Assembly: GCF_030812295.1 (NCBI RefSeq)
Contig: NZ_JAUSSK010000003.1
Span: 744,001 to 808,000, forward strand
Direction of reading: 5' to 3'
Length of the DNA: 64,000 nucleotides
DNA from: Luteibacter jiangsuensis
GTDB taxonomy: Bacteria; Pseudomonadota; Gammaproteobacteria; Xanthomonadales; Rhodanobacteraceae
A model generated the notes under the pieces. That model was not told the DNA's origin. It made no database searches and was given only the letters and a program-made list of their open reading frames with translations. Shown in pieces: positions 22,298 to 32,069 of the stretch. The position numbers were made by a program, and so were the translations under genes. The number at the start of each line of letters is the position of its first letter. Position 1 is the stretch's first letter.

Positions 22298-22440
22298 ATC
22301 ACCGCTGAAGCGGCTCCCACAGACAGCACGACTTCGTCCACGGGTGCGGCAAGTCTTGTGTGGGAGCCGCTTCAGCGGCGATTGGCGCGTTTGCGCGGCC
22401 AGACCGGCCAGGCCCGGTGGGAGCCGACCTTGTCGGCGAT
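22298..22440. repeat. REP palindrome cluster (3 units)
   Basis: Units at 22298-22323, 22356-22382 and 22417-22440. The first two are the GCTGAAGCGG class in inverted orientation. The third is the GACCTTGTCGG class. They fill the gap between the cyclophilin terminator and the aminotransferase promoter region. Confidence 0.9.
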
Positions 22441-22517
22441 CCGCGCGGCGGCGCGGCCAGACCTCCGCACCCCGTGTTAAAATGCCTGCCTTTGCCCATC
22501 CCCCCGCCGAGGAAACG

Positions 22518-23717
22518 ATGCCGCAGCTCGCCAAGCGTATGGGTCGCGCCAAGCCCAGTGCGATCATGGTCATTGCCGAAAAGGCCAAGCGCCTGAAAGC
22601 CGAGGGGCGTGACATCGTCAGCTTCTCGATCGGTGTGCCCAATTTCCTTCCCGGCGAGCACGTATACGCCGCCGCCCGCGAGGCGCTGGCGAAGGATTCG
22701 GGCCAGTACGGCAGCAATCGCGGCGCCGACGCGCTCATCGACGCCTTCCTGGCGCACATCGAAGCCCTGGGTCTCACCGGTTACACCCGCGCCAACGTGA
22801 CGACCGGCGTGGGTGCGAAGCAGGTGCTCTACAACCTCGCCGAAGCCCTGCTCGACGAAGGCGACGAGATCGCCTTCCCGGCGCCGTACTGGACCAGCTA
22901 CCTCGACATCGCCGAGATCGTCGGCGCGAAGATCAACATCCTGCCGTGCCCGCCGGAGCAGCACTACAAGCTCACGCCGGCCCAGCTCGACGCCGCGCTG
23001 GCCCGCAAGCCGCGTGTATTCCTGTTCAACAATCCGTCCAATCCCACGGGCATGGTCTATACGCGCGAAGAAATCGTCGCTCTGGCCGACGTGATCGCGA
23101 AGTACCCGGATACCTGGATCATCACCGACGACATCTACAACACGATGGTGTTCGACGGCGTCGGTTACCACAACTTCGTGCATGTGCGTCCGGAACTGAA
23201 GGACCGCGTGATCTTCGTCGACTCGCTGTCGAAGACCTACGGCATGCCTGGCTGGCGGGTAGGCTTCATCGCCGCACCCGAAGCCGTGGCGCTCGCCGTC
23301 ACGACGCTCAACTCGAATCACATCACCAGCCTGCCGGAAGTGGTCGGTGCCGCGGCCGTCGCCGCGCTTTCCGGTCCACAGGACGTGCCGGCGGCGAAGT
23401 GCGTGGAGTTCGCGGCCAAGCGCGATCGCGTGTACAACGCACTGGTTTCCATTCCTGGCGTGGTCTGTCCGCGTCCGCAGGGCGCGTTCTACGCGTTCCC
23501 GGACATCTCCGTGGCCTTTGGCAAGAAGCACAATGGCGTGGCCATCGAGTCCGACGTGGACTTCTGCGCCGTGCTGCTGGAAGCCAAGGGCGTGGCCTGC
23601 GTGCCCGGCTCCGCGTTCGGCGAGCCGCGTGCGCTGCGCATTTCCTATTCCTGTCCCGACGAGGCACTCGACAAGGGCATGGCCCGTATCGTCGAATTCT
23701 TCGCCGAACTGAACTGA
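22518..23717 (+). CDS. PLP-dependent class I/II aminotransferase (aspartate aminotransferase-like)
   Basis: Cytoplasmic aminotransferase of 399 residues. FNNPSNPTG is the fold-type I substrate-binding motif, and the PLP Lys is in [16 protein letters not shown]. The overall pattern matches the Ib aspartate/prephenate aminotransferase group. The start at 22518 has a strong GAGGAA Shine-Dalgarno; an in-frame ATG at 22482 overlaps a TTAAAAT -10-like box, so it is less likely. Malate dehydrogenase follows after 35 bp, so oxaloacetate metabolism links them. The exact substrate is not certain. Confidence 0.9.
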   Translation: MPQLAKRMGRAKPSAIMVIAEKAKRLKAEGRDIVSFSIGVPNFLPGEHVYAAAREALAKDSGQYGSNRGADALIDAFLAHIEALGLTGYTRANVTTGVGAKQVLYNLAEALLDEGDEIAFPAPYWTSYLDIAEIVGAKINILPCPPEQHYKLTPAQLDAALARKPRVFLFNNPSNPTGMVYTREEIVALADVIAKYPDTWIITDDIYNTMVFDGVGYHNFVHVRPELKDRVIFVDSLSKTYGMPGWRVGFIAAPEAVALAVTTLNSNHITSLPEVVGAAAVAALSGPQDVPAAKCVEFAAKRDRVYNALVSIPGVVCPRPQGAFYAFPDISVAFGKKHNGVAIESDVDFCAVLLEAKGVACVPGSAFGEPRALRISYSCPDEALDKGMARIVEFFAELN

Positions 23718-23752
23718 TCGTCAGTCCCACGATATCCCCGAGGAGTCGAAAG

Positions 23753-24733
23753 ATGAAAGCACCCGTTCGCGTTGCCGTCACCGGCGCAGCCGGCCAGATC
23801 GGTTATGCCCTGCTGTTCCGTATCGCCGCCGGCGACATGCTGGGTCCGGACCAGCCGGTGATCCTGCACCTGCTCGAGATCACCCCGGCCTTGCCGGCCC
23901 TGCAGGGCGTGGTGATGGAACTCAACGACTGTGCGTTCCCGACGCTGGCCGGCGTGGTCGCCACCGACGACGTGAACGTCGCCTTCAAGGATGTCGACTA
24001 TGCGCTGCTCGTCGGCGCGCGTCCGCGCGGCCCGGGCATGGAGCGCAAGGATCTGCTGGAAGCCAACGGCGCCATTTTCGGCCCGCAGGGCAAGGCCCTG
24101 AACGACCACGCCAAGCGCGACGTGCGCGTGCTGGTCGTCGGCAATCCGGCCAACACCAACGCGCTGATCGCCCAGCAGAACGCCCCGGATCTCGATCCGA
24201 AGTGCTTCACGGCCATGGTCCGCCTCGACCACAACCGTGCGCTGTCGCAGCTGGCCGAGAAGACCGGTGCGCACACGACCGACATCAAGAAGGTCACCAT
24301 CTGGGGCAACCACAGCTCCACGCAGTACCCGGACCTCCACGAGACCACCGTGAAGGGCAAGGCGGCGCTCGAACAGGTGGACCAGGCCTGGTACGCCGAT
24401 ACCTTCATCCCGACCGTGCAGCAGCGTGGCGCGGCGATCATCAAGGCTCGTGGCGCGTCGTCGGCCGCGTCGGCCGCCTCCGCGGCGATCGACCACATGC
24501 GCGACTGGACGCTCGGCACGGCCGAGGGTGACTGGGTCTCCATGGGCATCCCGTCCGACGGCTCCTACGGCATCGAGCCGGGCGTGATCTTCGGTTATCC
24601 GGTGACGGTCAAGGACGGCAAGTACGCCATCGTCCAGGGCCTTAAGATCAACGAGTTCTCGCAGGCGCGCATCGACGCGACCGACAAGGAACTGCGCGAA
24701 GAGCGCGCCGGCGTGCAGCACCTCTTCAGCTGA
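23753..24733 (+). CDS. mdh: malate dehydrogenase
   Basis: NAD-dependent malate/oxaloacetate interconversion in the TCA cycle. 326 residues, of the proteobacterial and mitochondrial-cytosolic-like type. GAAGQIG is the NAD loop; [14 protein letters not shown] carries the substrate Arg, GNPANTNA the next motif and VRLDHNRA plus [10 protein letters not shown] the catalytic Asp/His. An AGGAG Shine-Dalgarno lies 8 bp upstream. It is probably co-transcribed with the aminotransferase. Confidence 0.97.
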   Translation: MKAPVRVAVTGAAGQIGYALLFRIAAGDMLGPDQPVILHLLEITPALPALQGVVMELNDCAFPTLAGVVATDDVNVAFKDVDYALLVGARPRGPGMERKDLLEANGAIFGPQGKALNDHAKRDVRVLVVGNPANTNALIAQQNAPDLDPKCFTAMVRLDHNRALSQLAEKTGAHTTDIKKVTIWGNHSSTQYPDLHETTVKGKAALEQVDQAWYADTFIPTVQQRGAAIIKARGASSAASAASAAIDHMRDWTLGTAEGDWVSMGIPSDGSYGIEPGVIFGYPVTVKDGKYAIVQGLKINEFSQARIDATDKELREERAGVQHLFS

Positions 24734-24736
24734 CCG

Positions 24737-24845
24737 ATGGGAGCCGACCTTGGCCATGACGGGTGGGAGTCGACTTTGTCGGCGGTCCCGCGGTAGCGGG
24801 CCAGGTTGAGGCGAGCACGCATCGCCGACAGGGTCGGCTCCCACC
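24737..24845. repeat. REP palindrome cluster (3 units, one partial)
   Basis: A partial head at 24737-24752, a unit at 24762-24786 with GACTTTGTCGG in its core and an inverted unit at 24821-24845. All are of the GACCCTGTCGG class. They follow the mdh stop codon directly. Confidence 0.85.
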
Positions 24846-24883
24846 AAAAGATCGGCTCTTGCCAAAAGGTTGGTCCCACGAAC

Positions 24884-24915
24884 AAAAAGGCCGCGCCGCG
24901 AGGCGCGGCCTTTTT
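24884..24915. terminator. bidirectional Rho-independent terminator
   Basis: AAAAA-GGCCGCGCC-GCGA-GGCGCGGCC-TTTTT: a perfect nine-base stem flanked by A and T runs, able to act in both directions. It lies between mdh/REP and the CDF transporter. Confidence 0.93.
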
Positions 24916-24976
24916 GTTTGGTGGGAAGGACTGCTACCTTCCACGTGCGTTCCGAAGGTGGCGAGGAATCCGCTCC

Positions 24977-25921
24977 ATGGCCCACAGTTCACGACTTGTC
25001 GTCTATGCCGCGCTCGCGGCCAATGTCGGCATCGCCATTGCCAAGTTCATCGCGGCGGCGGTCAGCGGCAGTTCCGCCATGCTCTCCGAAGGCGTGCATT
25101 CGCTGGTCGACAGCATCAACGAGGTCTTGTTGTTGCATGGACTGCGCCGTTCGCAGCGGCGGCCCGACCGGCAGCATCCGTTGGGGTTCGGGAGGGAGCT
25201 GTATTTCTGGAGCTTCATCGTCGCTTTGTTGGTACTGGCGCTTGGCGCGGGCTTTTCGCTGTACGAGGGCGTCAACCACATCCTTTCTCCGGACCCGCTG
25301 CGCGACCCCACGCTGAACTACGTCGTGCTCGCCGTTGGCGTGCTCTTCGAGGGCACCTCCTGGTGGCTGTCGCTCAAGAGCGTGCAGCGCAAGAAGGGCA
25401 AGCTCGGCTACTTCGAAGCGTTCCGCGGCACGAAGGACCCCACGACCTTCTCCGTGTTGTTCGAGGACAGCGCCGCGCTGGTCGGCCTCGCCATCGCGGC
25501 GGTAGGCGTGTACCTGTCGCATGCCTTGGGCGATCCGCGCATCGACGGCTGGGCCTCCATCGGCATCGCGGTGGTACTGGCCCTTGCTTCGGTGATGCTG
25601 GCGCGAGAGAGCAAGGCCCTGCTCATCGGCGAGCCTGCTCATCCGCACCTGCTCGCCGATGTCTGTGGCATCGCCGGAAAGGTGGAGGGCGTGGAAGCGG
25701 TCAACGGCGTGCTCACCGTGCAGGTGGGGCCGGACCATGTGCTGGTGGCGCTATCGGCGGCCTTCGACGACCGCCTCACCACAGTGGAAATCGAGCAATG
25801 CGTACGTACGATCGAGGCCCGTACGAAAGAGGCCAAGCTGCCGATCGTGGCGCTGTTCATCAAGCCGCAGACACCGGAAAGCTGGCGTGAGCGCTTGCGC
25901 GAACTGGACGGCGAATCCTGA
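24977..25921 (+). CDS. cation diffusion facilitator family transporter
   Basis: Inner-membrane divalent metal/H+ exporter of 314 residues. Six membrane helices are visible. Metal sites of the CDF family are HSLVDSIN in helix 2 (HxxxD) and FEDSAALVG in helix 5. A histidine-poor C-terminal cytoplasmic domain begins near residue 215. The start at 24977 follows the terminator and opens the first helix; the longer frame upstream runs through REP DNA. The metal (Zn, Fe, Mn or Co) cannot be read from sequence. Confidence 0.92.
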   Translation: MAHSSRLVVYAALAANVGIAIAKFIAAAVSGSSAMLSEGVHSLVDSINEVLLLHGLRRSQRRPDRQHPLGFGRELYFWSFIVALLVLALGAGFSLYEGVNHILSPDPLRDPTLNYVVLAVGVLFEGTSWWLSLKSVQRKKGKLGYFEAFRGTKDPTTFSVLFEDSAALVGLAIAAVGVYLSHALGDPRIDGWASIGIAVVLALASVMLARESKALLIGEPAHPHLLADVCGIAGKVEGVEAVNGVLTVQVGPDHVLVALSAAFDDRLTTVEIEQCVRTIEARTKEAKLPIVALFIKPQTPESWRERLRELDGES

Positions 25922-25963
25922 CCGGTCGCAAGGACGGGATCGGTCGCAAGGATGAGTCGACCT

Positions 25964-26046
25964 GGTGGGAGCCGACCTTGTCGGCGATCCCGCGGCAGCG
26001 GGCCAGCTTGAGGCAAGCATCCACCGCCGACAGGGTCGGCTCCCAC
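25964..26046. repeat. inverted REP pair
   Basis: Units at 25964-25988 and 26022-26046 form an inverted pair of the GACCTTGTCGG class between the convergent CDF and gnd genes. Two short direct repeats beginning CGGTCGCAAGGA precede them at about 25923 and 25941. Confidence 0.88.
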
Positions 26047-26075
26047 CTGGATCATTCACTCACACGATCACTCAC

Positions 26076-27080
26076 TCAGGAGTGTTCGCCTTCCTTCGGC
26101 GGCTTGCCGCGGCCTTCGATGTGCCCACCGAAGCCCATGCGCATCGCCGAAAGCAGGCGTTCGGCATAGGTGTGGTCCTGGCGCGAGCGGAAGCGGGCGA
26201 ACAGCGCGGAGGTGAGTACCTCGGCGGGGACAGCCTCCTCGATGGCGGCGTTGATCGTCCAGCGGCCTTCACCGGAGTCGTCGACGTAGCCGGAGTAGTT
26301 GTCCAGCTCCGGACCCTTGGCCAGGGCGCTGGCGGTGAGGTCGAGCAGCCAGGAGGACACCACGCTGCCGCGGCGCCAGACTTCGGCGATGTCGGCCATG
26401 TCGAGTTCGTAGCGCTCGCGCTCGGGCAGGTAGCCGGCGTTGCGGTTCTTCAGGATGTCGAAGCCTTCCGCGAACGACTGCATCATGCCGTACTCGATGC
26501 CGTTGTGGATCATCTTGACGAAATGCCCCGCACCCGCCGGGCCGGCATGCATGTAGCCGTTCTCGACGCGCGGGTCGCGGCCTTCGCGGCCTTCGGTACG
26601 CGGGATGTCGCCGGCGCCCGGGGCGAGGGTCTTGAAGATGGGGTCGAGGTAGTCGACGGTCTGCTTGTCGCCGCCGATCATCATGCAGTAGCCGCGTTCG
26701 AGGCCCCACACGCCGCCGGAGGTACCGACGTCGACATAATGCTGGCCCTTCGCGGCCAGGGTCTCCGCACGGCGGGCGTCGTCCTTGTAGAACGTATTGC
26801 CACCGTCGATGACGATGTCGTCCTTGCCCATCAACTCGCTGATCTTGGCGATCGTGGTCTCGGTGATCTCGCCCGCGGGCAGCATGACCCACACCACGCG
26901 GGGCGAGGGCAGCGCTTTCACAAGGGCTTCCAGTGACTCGACGGCTTCACCGCCGTCCTTCGCGAGCGCCGCGCGGGCGTCGGGATTGTTGTCGTACACC
27001 ACGGTCTGGTGACCGTCCCTCATCAGGCGGCGGGCGATATTGCCGCCCATGCGGCCCAGTCCGATCAAACCGATTTTCAT
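26076..27080 (-). CDS. gnd: 6-phosphogluconate dehydrogenase, decarboxylating (short NAD-type)
   Basis: Converts 6-phosphogluconate to ribulose 5-phosphate. The 334 residues match the short form, not the 470-residue E. coli form. The Rossmann loop GLGRMG is at the N-terminus, the catalytic Lys is in [17 protein letters not shown], and [11 protein letters not shown] binds substrate. The ATG at 27080 is the first codon that starts at the beta-strand ([13 protein letters not shown]). The gene stands alone, divergent from the M1 peptidase. Confidence 0.93.
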   Translation of the reverse strand: MKIGLIGLGRMGGNIARRLMRDGHQTVVYDNNPDARAALAKDGGEAVESLEALVKALPSPRVVWVMLPAGEITETTIAKISELMGKDDIVIDGGNTFYKDDARRAETLAAKGQHYVDVGTSGGVWGLERGYCMMIGGDKQTVDYLDPIFKTLAPGAGDIPRTEGREGRDPRVENGYMHAGPAGAGHFVKMIHNGIEYGMMQSFAEGFDILKNRNAGYLPERERYELDMADIAEVWRRGSVVSSWLLDLTASALAKGPELDNYSGYVDDSGEGRWTINAAIEEAVPAEVLTSALFARFRSRQDHTYAERLLSAMRMGFGGHIEGRGKPPKEGEHS

Positions 27081-27390
27081 GCGTGGGGTCCTCGATGTAT
27101 GGAACGTGGGGAATATGCGGATGTCCACGCGGGATGCAAGGTATACCTAGGGATGTAAGCGGGCGGCGGCGGGGCCTGGTGTGCGTTTCCAGGCCCGCTG
27201 GCATGTTCCGCGTGGGGTCCAGCCAAGAGTGGCTCCGCCAATAGTGCGTTTTGACGCCACGTAAGTCGACCGGTTTCGCCGGATGTGGACGAGAACTGCA
27301 AGATCGATCTTCGCCGGCCTGACTTTCGGCAGGGTAGAGGCGGGCTTCGTTTGCCGGTTAGGCTCAGGGGTCGTCCCCTGGGTGTCCCCG
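27081..27390. other. 310-bp intergenic region between divergent gnd and M1 peptidase
   Basis: No gene was recognised. It must hold the promoters of both divergent genes. A small perfect hairpin CAGGGG-TCGT-CCCCTG at 27365-27380 ends 10 bp before the peptidase start codon and could affect ribosome access. No clear -35/-10 pair stands out. Confidence 0.5.
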
Positions 27391-29322
27391 ATGAAAAACG
27401 TTGCCCGCCTGTCACTCGCCGCCATCACCCTCGCGGGGGCGCTAGGCGCCACGGCCGCCACCTTCGATCCGCGCGAGACCTTCGCCCCGTTCACCTATCC
27501 GCAGCCCGTCAATGCGTACCGTTCGGGCAGCGGCCTGCCTGGTCCCCTGTTCTGGCAGAACCGCGCGGACTACGACCTCGCCGCCACCCTCGACCCGGTC
27601 AAGAACACCATGACGGGCAAGGCGATCATCCATTACACGAACAACAGCCCGGACACGCTGGACGTGCTGTGGCTGCAACTGGACGAAAACCGCTTCACGG
27701 CCGATGCCCGTGGCAATTTCACCTCGGGCAAGACGGAGAAGCGCCATACCGACGGCTATCGCATCGCCTCGGTGACGGTGGAGCAGGGTGGGCGGGAGGT
27801 TGCCGTGAACCATGTCGTCAGCGATACGCGGATGCAGGTGAGGCTGCCGGTGGCCGTGGCGGCACATGGCGGCAAGGTCTCGCTGACGATCGCATATTCC
27901 TACGACCTGCCCGGCGACTTCGGTGGCCGCACGGGCTTCGCTCCGTCGAAGAACGGCAACATCTACGAGATGGCACAGTGGTATCCACGCATGTGCGTCT
28001 ACGACGACCTGCGCGGCTGGGACACGGCGCCATACCTCAACAGCGAGTTCTATCTGGAGTATGGTGATTTCAACTACGCCATCACCGTGCCTTCGGACAT
28101 GATCGTCGCCGGATCGGGCGAGCTGGTGAACGCCGAGGACGTGCTCACCGCCGCCCAGCGCGAGCGCCTGGCCAAGGCGCGCGAAAGCGACACGACGGTG
28201 ATGATCCGGACACCCGCCGAAGTGACCGACCCTGCCAGCCGGCCGAAGAAGGGCGGCACGCTCACCTGGAAGTTCCGCATGAAGAACACCCGCGACGTGG
28301 CCTTCGGCGCGTCGACGGCCTATGTCTGGGATGCGGCGCGGATCAACCTGCCGGAAGGCAAGAAGGCGCTGGCCATGTCGGTCTACCCGGTGGAAAGCGT
28401 CGGTGACGCGAGTTGGGGGCGTTCCACCGAATACCTGAAGGCGTCCGTGGAGCATTTCTCCAGCAAGTGGTACCCGTATCCCTATCCGGTGGCGATCAAC
28501 GAAGGCGGTTCGGCGGCAAGCGGCATGGAGTACCCGGGCATCGTCTTCGACCCGATGAAGGCGCCGGCCAAGGCGCTGCACATGGTCACCGCGCACGAGA
28601 TCGGCCATACCTGGTTCCCGATGATCGTCGGCAGCGACGAGCGCCGTAACGCGTGGATGGACGAAGGGTTCAACACGTTTATCGACGTGTATGAAGCCGA
28701 CGCCTTCAACCATGGGGAATTCGCTCCCAAGCGCGACGGCGAGTACGCGCCGAAGGGCGGCAATCCCGTCGACGAGATCCTGCCCCTTCTGGCCGACGCG
28801 GATGCGCCGCCGCTGTTGATGGGCGCCGACATGGTCAAGGAGAAGTACCGCCACCCGGCGACTTACTTCAAGGCGGCGCTCGGTCTTGTCCTGTTGCGCG
28901 AGCAGATCGTCGGTCCGGAGCGCTTCGATCCGGCTTTCCGCAAGTACATCGCCACCTGGGCGTACAAGCATCCCTCGCCTTCGGATTTCTTCCGCCTGAT
29001 GGAGAGCGAGACGGGGGAGGACCTGGGCTGGTTCTGGCGCGGCTGGTTCGAAAACAACTGGCAGCTGGACATGGCCGTCACGAAGGTCGAGGGGTCGAGC
29101 GTCACCGTGGAAAACCGCGACCAGCTCGTCATGCCGGCGACGCTTCGCGTCACCTTCGACGACAAGACGACTCGCGATATCCGCGTGCCCGTGGAGACGT
29201 GGCAGCAGCACACGAGTTTCGACGTGAGCGTGCCGGGTGGGCGCAAGGTAGTGCGCGCCCAGATCGATCCGGATCACGCGATTCCCGATCGCGACCGTTC
29301 GAACGACACCTGGCCACGTTGA
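27391..29322 (+). CDS. secreted M1-family metallopeptidase
   Basis: Zinc aminopeptidase-like protein of 643 residues. The signal peptide (MKNVARLSLAAITLAGALGA) targets it to the periplasm. The zinc motif HEIGHTWFP is at about residue 404 with the third ligand Glu in NAWMDEGFNTF. The upstream GGSAASGMEYPGI stretch corresponds to the family's GAMEN exopeptidase motif in altered form, as in other large xanthomonad members. The small membrane protein follows with 11 bp spacing. Confidence 0.9.
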   Translation: MKNVARLSLAAITLAGALGATAATFDPRETFAPFTYPQPVNAYRSGSGLPGPLFWQNRADYDLAATLDPVKNTMTGKAIIHYTNNSPDTLDVLWLQLDENRFTADARGNFTSGKTEKRHTDGYRIASVTVEQGGREVAVNHVVSDTRMQVRLPVAVAAHGGKVSLTIAYSYDLPGDFGGRTGFAPSKNGNIYEMAQWYPRMCVYDDLRGWDTAPYLNSEFYLEYGDFNYAITVPSDMIVAGSGELVNAEDVLTAAQRERLAKARESDTTVMIRTPAEVTDPASRPKKGGTLTWKFRMKNTRDVAFGASTAYVWDAARINLPEGKKALAMSVYPVESVGDASWGRSTEYLKASVEHFSSKWYPYPYPVAINEGGSAASGMEYPGIVFDPMKAPAKALHMVTAHEIGHTWFPMIVGSDERRNAWMDEGFNTFIDVYEADAFNHGEFAPKRDGEYAPKGGNPVDEILPLLADADAPPLLMGADMVKEKYRHPATYFKAALGLVLLREQIVGPERFDPAFRKYIATWAYKHPSPSDFFRLMESETGEDLGWFWRGWFENNWQLDMAVTKVEGSSVTVENRDQLVMPATLRVTFDDKTTRDIRVPVETWQQHTSFDVSVPGGRKVVRAQIDPDHAIPDRDRSNDTWPR

Positions 29323-29333
29323 CGGAGGGGCCA

Positions 29334-29990
29334 GTGTCTCCACGTGTCACCGCGGTCTCCAACCTGTTCGCCATCGTGGTCGCGGCGGTGGCGTGGCCGG
29401 CGCTCGTCTTGCAGTACTGGCTGACGATGTGGTCCGGCTTCGAAGGGCTGGCGCTACTGCGCTTCTTCAGCTTCTTCACCATCCTATCCAACGTGCTGGT
29501 GGGGCTGGTGGCCGCCTCGGCGGCGATGGGGGGCAACTGGGGACCCGTGAGGTTCTGGCGCGGCCCGCGCGTTCGCGGGCTCGCGGCGGTGTCGATCACG
29601 GTCACCTGCCTGGTCTATGCGACCGTACTGCAGTCGACATGGGAGCCGCTGGGCCCGCAACTCATCGCTGACCGGGCGTTGCACTACGTGGTGCCGGCAC
29701 TGTACCTCGTATGGTGGGTCGCGTTGCTTCCACATGGCGCGCTGGCGTGGCGCGACGCCCTGCACTGGCTGTGGTTCCCACTGTTGTTCGCCTTGTGGAC
29801 CTTCGCCCGTGGCGCGATCGTGCGCGAATATCCGTATCCCTTCCTGGACGTGGAACGCCTCGGTTACGGGATGGCGCTGGCGAACGCCTTGCTGGTCGGC
29901 ATGGTATTCCTCGTTCTGGGAGCGACCTTCGTCGTACTCGACCGCGCCCTGTGCAGGAACCGTTTCAGCGGCGGTGGGCGCCAACGCTAG
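29334..29990 (+). CDS. Pr6Pr-family membrane protein
   Basis: Integral membrane protein of 218 residues with six hydrophobic segments. RFFSFFTILSNVLVG and LHYVVPALYLVWW are typical of the Pr6Pr (FAR-17a/AIG1-like) family, whose biochemical role in bacteria is unknown. GTG at 29334 is chosen because it follows GGAGGGG at the right distance. No ATG is available near the N-terminal helix. It ends in TAG, one of several true TAG stops in the host region. Confidence 0.75.
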   Translation: MSPRVTAVSNLFAIVVAAVAWPALVLQYWLTMWSGFEGLALLRFFSFFTILSNVLVGLVAASAAMGGNWGPVRFWRGPRVRGLAAVSITVTCLVYATVLQSTWEPLGPQLIADRALHYVVPALYLVWWVALLPHGALAWRDALHWLWFPLLFALWTFARGAIVREYPYPFLDVERLGYGMALANALLVGMVFLVLGATFVVLDRALCRNRFSGGGRQR

Positions 29991-30064
29991 TAACGCGGCA
30001 GGCTGACCCGGGCGATCCGTTCCCTGCACATGCCGTGCGCGTCGAGTCGGACTACAATTGGCGG

Positions 30065-31897
30065 ATGATCTTCCGCTGGTTCGAATCCCTCATCGACATC
30101 TTCCGCGAGGCGCCCGACCGCGCCCCGCCCAAGGGTGTCGTGCGCTTCTACGCCTATTACCTGCGTCAGGTGTGGAAGGTGTTCGCCGCCGCCCTGGTCG
30201 TGGGGTTGGCCGTGGCCTTGATCGAGGTGGCGCTGTTCGACTTCCTCGGCCGCGTGGTCGACATGGCGCAGAAGACGCCCGCGGCGGTGTTCTTCCAGAC
30301 GCATTGGCGCACGCTGGCCTGGATGGGGTTCGTCGTGGTGATCTTGCGGCCGTTGTCGATCGGCCTGCACGACCTCCTGGTCAACCAGACGCTCAGCCCC
30401 GGCATGACCAACATGGTCCGCTGGCAGCACCATCGCTACGTGCTCAAGCAAAGCCTGTCGTTCTTCCAGAACGATTTCGCCGGCCGTATCGCCAACCGCA
30501 TCATGCAGACGGCGCCGGCGCTACGCGAGTCCGCGGTGCAGGTGGTCGACGCCCTGTGGTACGTGAGCGTCTATGCGGGCACCTCGATCTATCTGTTCGC
30601 CAAGGCCGACGTCTGGCTGGCCCTGCCGCTGGTACTGTGGATCGTGGGATATGTCGGCATGCTGGTGTTCTTCGTGCCCAGGGTGAAGGAGCGCTCGTGG
30701 AAGGCCTCCGAGGCACGCTCCAAGCTGATGGGTCGCATCGTCGACGGCTACAGCAACGTGATGACGCTGAAGCTCTTCGCGCACACGCATCGTGAAGAAG
30801 CGTATGCGAAGGAAGCGATGCAGGAGCAGACCGACAAGGTGCGTTCCTCCAGTCGCATGATCACCTCGATGGATGTCTCCATCACCTCGCTCAATGGGTT
30901 GTTGATCGCGGGTACGAGCGTGCTGGCGCTGTGGCTCTGGTCGCGAGGTACCGTCTCCACCGGGCAGGTGGCACTCGCCGTGGGCCTGGTGATCCGCATC
31001 AACAACATGTCCGGCTGGATCATGTGGGTCGTCAACGGCATCTTCGACAACGTGGGCACGGTGCAGGATGGCATCACCACCCTGGCCCAGGAGCGCACCG
31101 TAGTGGACCGCGACGACGCGCTTCCTCTTCGCGTGACGAAGGGCGAGGTCCGTTTCGACAACATCCATTTCCACTACGGCAAGGCCGGCGGCATCATCGG
31201 TGGCCTGGACCTGATCGTCCGCCCCGGCGAGAAGATCGGCCTGGTCGGTCCCTCCGGGGCGGGCAAGTCCACCCTGGTCAACGTATTGCTGCGCCTGTAC
31301 GACCTCGAGGATGGCCACATCTTCATCGATGGCCAGGACATCGCCAGGGTCACGCAGGAGTCGCTGCGTTCCAGCATCGGCGTGGTCACGCAGGACACCT
31401 CGCTGTTGCACCGGTCGATCCGCGACAACCTGCTGTATGGACGGCCGGACGCCAGCGACGCCGAGATGGCCGAGGCGGTACGCCAGGCGCGTGCCGACGA
31501 GTTCATTCCCGGTCTCTCCGACGGCGAAGGACGCACCGGCTACGACGCCCATGCGGGCGAGCGGGGCGTCAAGTTGTCCGGCGGCCAGCGTCAGCGGATC
31601 GCGATCGCGCGGGTGTTGCTGAAGGACGCGCCGATCCTCGTGCTCGACGAAGCTACCTCGGCATTGGATTCCGAAGCCGAGGCGGCCATCCAGGAAAGCC
31701 TGGAGACCTTGATGCGAGGCAAGACGGTGATCGCCATCGCGCACCGCCTCTCGACCATCGCGAAGATGGACCGGCTGGTGGTGATGGAGCACGGCGCGAT
31801 CGTGGAGACCGGCACGCATGCGGAATTGATCGCGCGCGGCGGCTTGTATGCGCGGTTGTGGGCGCACCAGACCGGCGGTTTCGTCGGCGTCGAGTAG
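30065..31897 (+). CDS. ABC transporter, fused permease and ATPase (exporter type)
   Basis: Half-transporter of 610 residues, probably homodimeric, in the inner membrane. Six membrane helices occupy residues 35-330. The ATPase domain has Walker A GPSGAGKST (about 395), the signature KLSGGQRQR (about 504), Walker B PILVLDEATSALD and the H-loop IAHRLST. The stretch YSNVMTLKLFAHTHREE is common in lipid or multidrug exporters of the MsbA/ATM type. The substrate is unknown. It ends in TAG. Confidence 0.92.
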   Translation: MIFRWFESLIDIFREAPDRAPPKGVVRFYAYYLRQVWKVFAAALVVGLAVALIEVALFDFLGRVVDMAQKTPAAVFFQTHWRTLAWMGFVVVILRPLSIGLHDLLVNQTLSPGMTNMVRWQHHRYVLKQSLSFFQNDFAGRIANRIMQTAPALRESAVQVVDALWYVSVYAGTSIYLFAKADVWLALPLVLWIVGYVGMLVFFVPRVKERSWKASEARSKLMGRIVDGYSNVMTLKLFAHTHREEAYAKEAMQEQTDKVRSSSRMITSMDVSITSLNGLLIAGTSVLALWLWSRGTVSTGQVALAVGLVIRINNMSGWIMWVVNGIFDNVGTVQDGITTLAQERTVVDRDDALPLRVTKGEVRFDNIHFHYGKAGGIIGGLDLIVRPGEKIGLVGPSGAGKSTLVNVLLRLYDLEDGHIFIDGQDIARVTQESLRSSIGVVTQDTSLLHRSIRDNLLYGRPDASDAEMAEAVRQARADEFIPGLSDGEGRTGYDAHAGERGVKLSGGQRQRIAIARVLLKDAPILVLDEATSALDSEAEAAIQESLETLMRGKTVIAIAHRLSTIAKMDRLVVMEHGAIVETGTHAELIARGGLYARLWAHQTGGFVGVE

Positions 31898-31910
31898 GTT
31901 CCGCTGCCGC

Positions 31911-32064
31911 TATCGCCGCTGAAGCGGCTCCCACACTGCTGCCTCGTCTCCCACACTGCCTCGTCTCGTTCCCAACCGGACGCCAGGAAGGTTTCAGCCC
32001 TTCGGAAGCTTTTTGTGGGAGCCGCTTCAGCGGCGATAGCGTGGGAGCCGACCCTGTCGGCGAT
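31911..32064. repeat. REP palindrome cluster (3 units)
   Basis: Units at 31911-31935 and 32014-32038 are an inverted pair of the GCTGAAGCGG class. A third at 32041-32064 is of the GACCCTGTCGG class. They lie between the convergent ABC transporter and LysR genes. Confidence 0.9.
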
Positions 32065-32069
32065 GCTCC